54,038 nt of DNA from contig NZ_JACSPO010000014.1 of the NCBI RefSeq assembly GCF_014837105.1, positions 1 to 54,038 on the forward strand. The letters run 5' to 3'. The position numbers were made by a program, and so were the translations under genes. Below are positions 1 to 13,500 of this stretch, piece by piece (position 1 is the first letter of the stretch; every line of letters starts with the position of its first letter). Source of the DNA: Oceanitalea stevensii. Its GTDB lineage: Bacteria; Actinomycetota; Actinomycetes; Actinomycetales; Actinomycetaceae. The notes under the pieces were generated by a model. That model was given only the letters and a program-made list of their open reading frames with translations, did no database searches and was not told the DNA's origin.

Positions 1-3000
1 TACTCCTGACCGATCGTCTCGACGTACTCGAGCGTCTCGTCGAAGCCCGCCTCACCCACGTCGAAGTGCGAGGACGGAATCTCCAGACCGATCTCCTCGG
101 CCATCGCCCGCACCTGCTCCGCCGTGTACGGAGCGAGGTTGCCGCCGTAGGGCTCGATGTTCTCCAGCCCGATCTCCGCCAACCGCGCAAGCACCGTCTG
201 CTGCCCCTCGGCGTTCACCCACGGGATGAGGGAGTACAGACCGATCGACACCTTCTCCACCGGCACGAGCACCGGGTCCGGGTCGGGCTCGTCACCGAGG
301 ACCCGGAAGTGGTCGAAGCGGAGTGTCGGCTCCTCCTGCGAGGCAGCACCGAGCGCGAAGAGACCCACGCGCCCGTCTGCCGCGACGCCGGCGTTGGCGA
401 CCGACGGCAGGTCGGTCCACGTCTCGCCGCCGTCGACGGAGTAGGACCCGGTGAAGGTGTCCCCCGTCCTGGCGAGCCGCAGGTGCACCGTCGTCGCGGT
501 GATCGCCGGCGAGTTCGGCTGCGGGTTCTGGACCGTGCTGCCGACCTCGCTGCGGATCTCCACCAGCCGCGTCACGGCTGCGCCGGCGGTGTTGGTGGTG
601 AGCACGTCGAGCTTGACGTAGTTGTCGTCGTCGACGTACGCGATGAGACCGCCCTGCTCGTACTGGCGGGTGGTGTCGGAGGTGTCGACCACCGTCTCCA
701 CCGTCCAGTCCTCGTCGCCGAGGTCCTGGACCACGAAGTTCGCCGGCGTCTGGTTGTCACCGCCGTAGATGTCACCGGCGGTGGCGTCCAGCTCGAGGTG
801 ACCGTCCACGACCCGCAGGTGCTCCGGGTCGGGGCGCACGACCTCCCAGCGGCACTCGTCGAGCGCACTGCCGCTGAACTCGTCGCTCGGGTCGACGTCC
901 GCGGAGGAGTCGACCGACGCGATCGACACGAAGTCGAACGCGGCGTCGACCGGCGCCTGCGGCCGGCCCGCACCCTGGACGGCGAAGACGCCGACCCGCG
1001 GGTTCTCGATGCCCGCGAGCGACTTCGTCTCCGACATCTCGGTGAAGGTGACCCCGTCCGCGCTGTGGGACGCGGTGAGGTCCTCCCCGTCGCTCGTGAA
1101 GCGCACCCACCCGGTGCTCGGGTAGTCCGCACCGAGAGCGGGGCTGTTGGACGCCCCGACCTCGTTGGGCTGCCCGGCCTCCTCGCGGATGAACTGGTAC
1201 ACCCGCTCGGCCCGGTTGTCGCTGCGCTCCTGGAGCACCATCTTGGCGTAGTTGTCGTCGTCGCCGTAGATGAGCAGCCCGGCCTGCTGGTAGGCGCCGG
1301 TGCCCTCCATGGTCACCTTGGTGGTCACCGTGAACGGGCCGCCCGGCAGGTCCCGCAGGACGAGGTTGGGCGAGCCGCTGTTGTCCGTGCCGTAGATGTC
1401 CGTGCCGGACGTCGGCATGATGAGGCTGCCGTCGCTCACCCGCAGGTTGTGGTCCCTGCGGACCACGCTCCACGACTCGGCGTCGAGCGTGTCGCCGTCG
1501 AAGTCGTCGGTCCACTCGTCGACGCACTGTGCCGGCGGAGCACCGACGGTCACGGTGACCGTCGCGGTGCCCGCAGCGCCACCCTCGTCGGTCGCGGTGA
1601 CCGTCGCGGTGTAGGTGCCGGCCTCCGTGTAGGTGTGGGTCACCTCGGCGCCCTCACCCGTGCCTCCGTCGCCGAAGTCCCACGTGAGCGTGACGTCGTC
1701 GCCGTCGGCGTCGGTGGCGGTGGCCGTGAAGGTCACCTCGAGCGGTGCCTCCCCGGAGGTCGGGGTGGCCGCGACCTCGACCGTCGGTGCGACGTTGTCC
1801 GCCGCTCCGCGGCCGGAGAAGCGGATCTCGTCGACGTCGAAGAGCGCCTCCTCCGTGTCGCCGGTGAAGACGAGGAACATCGGGCCGCTGCCCGGCTCCG
1901 CGTCGACCTCGACGACGTCGCTCACGTCCCAGGTCTCCCAGCTGCCCGTGCTGCCGAGCTCGACCGAGGCGACGAGGTGGCCGTCGACGGCCCCCTGCCG
2001 GACCTCGAGCGTGCCTCCGGCGCCGCCGGAGGTGTACCGGAAGGAGATGCCGTCGATGCCCGCGAAGTTGACCGGGTCGAAGGAGATCCAGTCACCGTCG
2101 TGGATGTCACCGACCTGGCGGCCACCAGCGGCGCCCGCCTTCGCGAAGACGTTGACGCCGGAGGCGTCGTCGTAGAACTCCGCCTGCTGCTGGCGCAGCC
2201 GCAGCATCGCCTCGTCGTCACCGGTGAGGCTGGGGACACCGCCGGCACCGCCCTGGTCGGCGTAGCGGGCGTTGATGATGCCGAAGACGTTGGCGTCCAG
2301 GCCGTGGCCCTCGTCCGCCGCCGTCGCGATCGTCCCCTCACAGCCCGTGGTCCGCGAGAGCGGGTGGCCGTGGGCGTCGTGGCCGAGGATGTACTCGACG
2401 ATGATGTCGTCACAGTCGATGTCACCGTCCTCCACGTCGGTGACGTTGACCTTGAAGGGCACCGTGTCACCGAAGTAGAAGATCGAGCCGTCCTCGGGGA
2501 TCTCCAGCTCGACGACCGGTGCGGTGTTGCCCGCCGTGATGTTCACGGTCGCCGTCCCCACCCGGCCGTCCTCGCTCACCGCGTTGAGGCGCACGGTGTG
2601 CACGCCGGCCTCGGTGAACGTGTGGGAGGCCGTCACGCCCGTCGCGTCGATCTCGCCGTCGTTCTCGAAGTCCCACTCGAAGGTGAGGTCCGATCCCTCC
2701 GGGTCGACCGAGCTCGAGGCGTCGAGCTCGACGGTCAGCGGCAGGGCGCCGTTGGTGGCCGAGGTCTCGATGCGCGCGACCGGGTTGAGCGAGCCGACGT
2801 AGTCGATGCGGTAGAGCGCCGAGAACTGGTCCCCACCGAACCAGCTCTGCCCGTAGTCGAGGACGTACAGGGCACCGTCGGGACCGAACTCGACGTTCAT
2901 CGGCCACGAGAGCTCGAGCCAGTCGAAGGACGGGACGACGTCGACGAGCCCACCCTCGTCGTCGATGACGAACTCACGGATCCAGCCGCGGCCCCACTCG

Positions 3001-5012
3001 TAGTTGAAGGTCTTCCCGTCGTAGTACTCGGGCCACTTCGTGTCCGAGTCCAGCTCCGGGTCGTAGTTGTAGGTCGGGCCACCCATGGGTGACTCGCTGC
3101 CGCTGCCGAGCTGCGGCTGGGAGTTGCCGTCGTAGGGCAGCCACGCCGGCACGGCCGGCGGGAGCTCGGCCAGCCCGGTGTTGTGCGGGCTGTCGTTGAC
3201 GAGGTTCTCGCAGTCGAACTTCGGGCCGGAGGTGCCGGTGGCGAAGTCGTAGTCGTTGTACGCGTCGTTCGCGCCGTGGCAGAAGGGCCAGCCGAAGTTG
3301 CCGGGCTCCTTGATGAGGTTGAACTCGACCTGCCCGCCAGGGCCGCGGTTCGGGTTCGCCGCACCGGCGTCCGGCCCGTAGTCACCGAGGTGGACCCAGC
3401 CGGTCTCCCTGTCGACGGCGAAGCGGAAGGGGTTGCGGAAGCCCATCGCGTAGATCTCCTCGCGCACGAGGTCCGCGTTGTCCCCGGTGTACTCGTCGGC
3501 GTCGAAGAGGTTGCCGCTCGGGATGGTGTACGTGCTGCCCGGTCCCGGCTCGGCGTCCTCGGCGATCTCGTCCAGGACGTCGATCCGGATGAGCTTGCCG
3601 CGCAGGTCGTTGGTGTTGCCCGAGGTGCGGCGTGCGTCGAAGGCCGGGTTGCGGGTGGCCCGCTCGTCCAGCGGCGAGTAGCCGTCGGAGGCGAAGGGGT
3701 TGCTGTCGTCGCCGGTCGAGAGGTAGAGGTTGCCGTCGGCGTCGAAGTCGATCTCGCCGCCGGCGTGGCAGCAGATTCCGCGGTCGGCCTCGACCCGGAT
3801 GATCTCCTGCTCCGAGGCGAGGTCGAGGACCCCGTCCTCGCTCAGCTGGAAGCGGGAGAGGCTGTTGTACCCCTCGAAGGCAGCGAACTGCTCGGCGGTG
3901 CCGTCCTCCGGCGCGTCACCCGGCGGCGTGTCGAGCGGGGGCGCGTAGTAGATGTACACCCACCGGTTCTCCTCGAAGTCCGGGTCGATCGCGATGCCCT
4001 GCAGGCCGTCCTCGTCGTGGTTGTAGACGGGGATCGTCGCGGCGGTGCGGGTGGAGGCGTCCGCCGTCGTGTAGAAGACCCGGCCGTCGCGAGCCGTGTG
4101 GAGCACGTCCCCGTTCGGCAGGACGGCCAGCGCGATCGGCTCACCGATCGTCGCACCGCCCCGGGCGAGCGTCACCTGCTCGAAGGAGCTCTCCACGGTG
4201 GCGGTGCAGTCCGCGTCCTCGACGCCGGCCGCAGTCCGGATGCCCTGGTGGATGTGCTCGACGAAGGCCGAGTCGCTGAACGACGCGATGGTGTGGCCGC
4301 CACCGGTGTACCAGGAGCGCCCGCCGTCGTAGTTGTGGCACCACGCGATCGGGTGGTCGGTGCCCATGGCGTTGTTGCCGGGGGCGTAGGTGGTCTCGTC
4401 GAGCGTCGCGAGGACGTGCACGTCACCGCGCGGGTTGTCGCGGTAGTTGTACCACTCGTCGTCGCGGTTCCACGTCATCGGCAGGTGCGCCGTGGACGGG
4501 TGGACCTGGTCGACGACGGCGACGTCCGCGTTCGGGGTCCCGGGCGGGTGGCTGGCGAAGTAGGCGCCGACGAGCTCGCCGTACCAGGGCCACTCGTACT
4601 CGGTGTCGCTCGCCGCGTGGATACCGGCGTAGCCGCCGCCGTCCTGGATGTACGCCTCGAAGGCGGACTGCTGCTCGTCGTTGAGCACGTCACCGGTGGT
4701 GGACAGCCAGACGACGACGTCGTACTGGGCGAGGTTCTCGGCGGTGAAGTCGGTGGCGTCCTCGGTGGCGTCCACCGAGAAGTTGTTCTCCTCACCGAGC
4801 TGCTGGATCGCGGCGATGCCCGCCGGGATGGAGTCGTGCCGCCAGCCCTCGGTCTTGGAGAAGACGAGTGCACTGAACTCGGCGTCGTCCGCCGGTGGCG
4901 GTTCGACATCGGCGCTGGCCCCGCTCACTGCGAGCGGGAGTACCAGGGCACTGGCGAGCACCGTGCTCGCGCCTCGGGCCCACCACCGCCCGCCCATCGG
5001 TCGTCTGGTCAC
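1..5012 (-). CDS. Giant secreted ThuA / PQQ-type sugar dehydrogenase / lectin-module protein (C-terminus outside window)
   Basis: Secreted multidomain protein cut by the window edge after about 1,670 residues. The GTG start lies 4 bases after GAGGAGG and opens a signal peptide (basic start, hydrophobic core, cleavage near residue 34). Then follow a ThuA-like domain (about 41-267), a glucose/sorbosone-dehydrogenase-type propeller (about 281-737) with the vicinal-cysteine motif CCHAGGEID, a PKD domain (about 741-820), a CBM6-like module (about 941-1067), a second PKD (about 1077-1155), two DUF1349-type lectin-fold modules (about 1166-1350 and 1376-1571) and the start of a xylose-isomerase-like TIM barrel (from about 1584). 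By family it should oxidise and bind an extracellular carbohydrate; the substrate is unknown. It is the most downstream of three tandem paralogues and the only one with the paired lectin modules. By analogy with its neighbours, a C-terminal five-repeat domain probably lies beyond the edge. Confidence 0.85.
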   Translation of the reverse strand, partial: MTRRPMGGRWWARGASTVLASALVLPLAVSGASADVEPPPADDAEFSALVFSKTEGWRHDSIPAGIAAIQQLGEENNFSVDATEDATDFTAENLAQYDVVVWLSTTGDVLNDEQQSAFEAYIQDGGGYAGIHAASDTEYEWPWYGELVGAYFASHPPGTPNADVAVVDQVHPSTAHLPMTWNRDDEWYNYRDNPRGDVHVLATLDETTYAPGNNAMGTDHPIAWCHNYDGGRSWYTGGGHTIASFSDSAFVEHIHQGIRTAAGVEDADCTATVESSFEQVTLARGGATIGEPIALAVLPNGDVLHTARDGRVFYTTADASTRTAATIPVYNHDEDGLQGIAIDPDFEENRWVYIYYAPPLDTPPGDAPEDGTAEQFAAFEGYNSLSRFQLSEDGVLDLASEQEIIRVEADRGICCHAGGEIDFDADGNLYLSTGDDSNPFASDGYSPLDERATRNPAFDARRTSGNTNDLRGKLIRIDVLDEIAEDAEPGPGSTYTIPSGNLFDADEYTGDNADLVREEIYAMGFRNPFRFAVDRETGWVHLGDYGPDAGAANPNRGPGGQVEFNLIKEPGNFGWPFCHGANDAYNDYDFATGTSGPKFDCENLVNDSPHNTGLAELPPAVPAWLPYDGNSQPQLGSGSESPMGGPTYNYDPELDSDTKWPEYYDGKTFNYEWGRGWIREFVIDDEGGLVDVVPSFDWLELSWPMNVEFGPDGALYVLDYGQSWFGGDQFSALYRIDYVGSLNPVARIETSATNGALPLTVELDASSSVDPEGSDLTFEWDFENDGEIDATGVTASHTFTEAGVHTVRLNAVSEDGRVGTATVNITAGNTAPVVELEIPEDGSIFYFGDTVPFKVNVTDVEDGDIDCDDIIVEYILGHDAHGHPLSRTTGCEGTIATAADEGHGLDANVFGIINARYADQGGAGGVPSLTGDDEAMLRLRQQQAEFYDDASGVNVFAKAGAAGGRQVGDIHDGDWISFDPVNFAGIDGISFRYTSGGAGGTLEVRQGAVDGHLVASVELGSTGSWETWDVSDVVEVDAEPGSGPMFLVFTGDTEEALFDVDEIRFSGRGAADNVAPTVEVAATPTSGEAPLEVTFTATATDADGDDVTLTWDFGDGGTGEGAEVTHTYTEAGTYTATVTATDEGGAAGTATVTVTVGAPPAQCVDEWTDDFDGDTLDAESWSVVRRDHNLRVSDGSLIMPTSGTDIYGTDNSGSPNLVLRDLPGGPFTVTTKVTMEGTGAYQQAGLLIYGDDDNYAKMVLQERSDNRAERVYQFIREEAGQPNEVGASNSPALGADYPSTGWVRFTSDGEDLTASHSADGVTFTEMSETKSLAGIENPRVGVFAVQGAGRPQAPVDAAFDFVSIASVDSSADVDPSDEFSGSALDECRWEVVRPDPEHLRVVDGHLELDATAGDIYGGDNQTPANFVVQDLGDEDWTVETVVDTSDTTRQYEQGGLIAYVDDDNYVKLDVLTTNTAGAAVTRLVEIRSEVGSTVQNPQPNSPAITATTVHLRLARTGDTFTGSYSVDGGETWTDLPSVANAGVAADGRVGLFALGAASQEEPTLRFDHFRVLGDEPDPDPVLVPVEKVSIGLYSLIPWVNAEGQQTVLARLAEIGLENIEPYGGNLAPYTAEQVRAMAEEIGLEIPSSHFDVGEAGFDETLEYVETIGQE

Positions 5013-5121
5013 GTTTCCTCCTCGAATCGTGTACAGGTCTCGGCCTCTCGGCCGGTGCCGCGCAGTGTCCCGGCGTCTGTGCCGGGCGCTGCGCCGTGTG
5101 TGACAGATCACAGGCGGTCCC

Positions 5122-5150
5122 AGCCTAAGGTGAGTTTTGCCTACCGTCAA
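5122..5150 (-). promoter_or_regulatory. Predicted promoter of the first giant gene
   Basis: On the minus strand TTGACG (5150-5145), a 17-base spacer and TAGGCT (5127-5122) form a sigma-70-like promoter about 110 bases before the GTG start. The sequence just upstream (ACTTTTG) resembles that before the promoter at 16222-16250. Confidence 0.5.
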
Positions 5151-5224
5151 TCAAAAGTTGCCACCTTCGCACTGGCGATTGGTGTGCAACCTCGCACGTG
5201 TGGCACGAGGCCGGACACGAGACA

Positions 5225-5253
5225 GGGCCCCGCCGCCGGCGGCGGCGGGGCCC
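5225..5253 (-). terminator. Terminator hairpin after the second giant gene
   Basis: A perfect 13-bp GC stem (5225-5237 with 5241-5253, loop GGC) starts about 20 bases past the stop codon of the second giant gene. No clear U tract follows, as is common in high-GC actinobacteria. Confidence 0.7.
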
Positions 5254-5271
5254 TGCTCGTCGGCTGTCAGG

Positions 5272-10299
<5,028 letters not shown>

Positions 10300-10490
10300 G
10301 GCAATCTCCTTGGAGTCGCGTTCACGTGCGGCCGCGCCGGGGCGCGGCTGGTGCGGCCGGACATCGTCCGGCCGGGCGTCGCCCCCTGCGCCTGCACAGA
10401 ACTCAGCGACCCCCACCGAGCACACCGACAGTGTGTGCTACGTCACTTTGCGGTTCGAGCGTATGAGGAGTGTCAAGACACCGCAACGCG

Positions 10491-10524
10491 CAGGGGCCCC
10501 CAGCCGACTGGCTAGGGGCCCCTG
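10491..10524 (-). terminator. Terminator hairpin after the third giant gene
   Basis: CAGGGGCCCC (10491-10500) pairs with GGGGCCCCTG (10515-10524), and AGCC/GGCT inside the loop can extend the stem. It begins 20 bases past the stop codon at 10544. Confidence 0.7.
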
Positions 10525-10543
10525 TTCGAGCGGGTGGTTCGGG

Positions 10544-13500
10544 TCAGCTCACCTTGGCGAAGGAGGTGATGCCCTTCGCGCTGGCGGCACCACCGACCGG
10601 GCGGCGGATGCCGAGGGTGTCGGTCCCGTCGCCGTTCCAGTCACCGACGTACACCTCGTCGCCGAGGCGGCCGAAGGTGAGCACGCGGTCCGCGTCCCCG
10701 CCACGCAGGGAGTTGGTCACGTGGTACGTGCGACCGCGCTGGAGGGCGAAGGTGTCGACGCCGTCGCCGTCCCAGTCACCGGCGAGGGTGACGTCCGAGG
10801 GGCGGCCGTAGGTGAAGACCACGTCGGCGTCGCCGCCGATGACCGAGTTCTTCACGTAGTAGGCCGCGCCACGGCGGATGGCGAGGGTGTCGTTGCCGTT
10901 GCCGTCCCAGTCGCCGACGAGCACCTGGTCGTCCGCACGGCCGTAGGTGAAGCTCACGTCGGCAGGTCCACCCCGGAGGGTGTTCTTGACGTGGTACTCC
11001 GCCCCGCGGCGCACGGCGAAGGTGTCGCGGCCGTCGCCGTCCCAGTCACCGACGAGGATGACGTCACCGGGCCGGCCGTAGGTGAACACGGAGTCCGGGT
11101 TCCCGCCGCGCTGGCTGTTGGAGACGTGGAACTCGTTGCCCTTGCGGACAGCGATCGTGTCCTTGCCGTCGCCGTTCCAGTCACCGATGAGCACCTCGTC
11201 GGCCCAGCGGCCGTACATGAAGTGGACGTCGGTGGTCCCGCGCCAGGTGTTGGACAGGTGGAACTCCGCCGTCCGGCGGTCGGGAGCCGGGGCGCCCGCC
11301 GTCGAGAAGGTGTGGGTCCACTCGGCGTCCCCGGCGAGCACGAAGCCCTCCGCGGCCTGTGCGGTCACGGTCACCGTGCCGGTGCCCGGGTACGTCCCGG
11401 GCGCGACGACCTCACCGTCGACGAGGTAGACGACGCCGGTGGAGCGCGGCACCGTGAAGGTGTCGGCGGCGGTGCCGTACTCGTCGGTGAAGGTCACCGC
11501 GGCGGCGGTCACCTCGACCGGGCGCGAGCCCTCCTCGCCGGCCGGCTGGCCGGTGAGGTACTCGAAGCCCGTCTCGGCGAAGTTCTCACCCAGCGGCGCG
11601 ACGTCGTACTCGAGGACGTACAGCGCGATGTCCGCGTGGTCGCGGGCGGCGCGCAGGATGTCCTGGAGCGGGACGTCACCCTCACCGAGGTTGGTGAACG
11701 TGGGGTTGGTCGCCCCACCCAGCCCGGTCGCGTCCTTGACGTGCAGCAGCTCGATGCGGTCGCCGTACTCCTCGATGAGAGCAGGGACGTCCACACCGGC
11801 GTGCGCAGCCCAGGCCACGTCGAGCTGGAAGGTGACGTACTGGGGGTCGGTCAGGTCGACGAGGATCTCCCACGCCGACATCTCCTCACCGCCGTGGTTG
11901 TACACGGTGGTGAACTCCGTCGCGTGGTTGTGCCCGAAGAGCTTGCCCACGCCCGCCTCGACCGAGAGTCGGCCGAGCCGGTTCATCGCGTCGGCGGTCT
12001 GGAGAACCTTGCCGTAGGAGGAGATCCCGGGCTGGGGGAAGCCGCCGGAACCGGCGTACTCCTGGCCCAGGGTCGAGATGTACTCCAGGGTCTGCCCGAA
12101 GGTGCCCTCCGCCACGTTGTAGTGCGAGGACGGCACGTTCAGGCCGATGACGTCGACCATCGCGCGGAACTGCTCGGCGGTGTACCCGTTGAAGTTGCTG
12201 CCGAAGGGCTCGACGTTCTCGAAGCCGATCTCAGCGAGCCGCGCGAGCACCGACGGCAGTCCGGCCTCGTTCACCCACGGGATGAGGGAGAACATGCCGA
12301 TCGACACGTCCTCGGTCTCCACCCGGATCGGAGCGAGCTCCTCGCCGGTGAGGTAGGAGAAGCCGGTCTCGGCGAAGGTCTCACCGAGCGGCGCCTGGTC
12401 GTACTCCAGGACGTAGAGCGCGATGTTCGCGTGCTCCTCGGCCGCGGCCAGGATCTCCTGCAGCGGGACCTCACCCTCACCGAGGTTGGTGAAGGTCGGA
12501 CGACCCTCGCCAGCCACGTTGACGGCGTCCTTGACGTGCAGCAGCTCGATGCGGTCGCCGTACTCCTCGATGAGGGCAGGGACGTCCACACCGGCGTGCG
12601 CAGCCCAGGCCACGTCGAGCTGGAAGGTCACGAACTCCGGGTTCGTCTCGCGGACAAGGATCTCCCACGCGGAGAGCTCCTCACCCTCGTGCGTGTAGAC
12701 GGTGGTGAACTCGCGGTCGTGGTTGTGGCCGAAGAACTTGCCGATGCCGGCCTCGACCGACCGCTCGCCGAGACGGTTCATCGTCGCGGCCGTGGCCAGC
12801 GTGTCCTCGTAGGAGCCGATGCCCGGGGCGGCGAAGCCACCGGAGCCGACGTACTCCTGACCGAGGGTGTCGACGTACGCGAGCGTCTCGTCGAAGGTGT
12901 TCTCAGCGACGTTGTAGTGCGAGGACGGCACATTGAGGCCGATCTCGTCCACCATCGCGCGGAACTCCTCGGCCGTGTAGCCGTTGAAGTTGCTGCCGAA
13001 GGGCTCGACGTTCTCGAAGCCGATCTCCGCCAGACGGGTGAGCACGGACGGCAGGCCGTCGGTCCCGACCCACGGGATGAGGGAGAACATGCCGATCGAG
13101 ACCTTCTCCGCGGGGATGCGGATGTTCTCGGCCGGGGGCTCCTCGCCCGAGGCGGTGAAGGCCAGGTAGTCGAGGTCGACGCCACCGGTGCTGGTGACGA
13201 CGACCTCTCCCGAGCCCTCGGGGATGCTCGTGAAGCGGACCTCGACGTCCTGCCAGCCACCGTCACCGGGGGCCGCGGGGGCGTTGTTGTAGGCCTCGAC
13301 GAGCTCGGCCAGGGCGTGTGCCGAGAAAGCTCCCTCGGACAGCTCGACGAGGTCCTCGAGCGGCACGTCGCTGATCTGGTCGACGACGTCCTCGGGGATG
13401 ATCTCCCCGAGCAGCTCTGCGCCGAGCGGGTCGGCCATCCACTGACCGACGGTGGAGCTGGCGGTGAGCGTGCGCTCGGCCGGCTCGCCGCCCGTGAACT

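Noticed and set aside
10420..10480. Promoter of the second giant gene at TTGACA near 10476
   Set aside because: The -35 box is good, but no acceptable -10 box occurs at 16-18 bases, so it is not listed as a feature.
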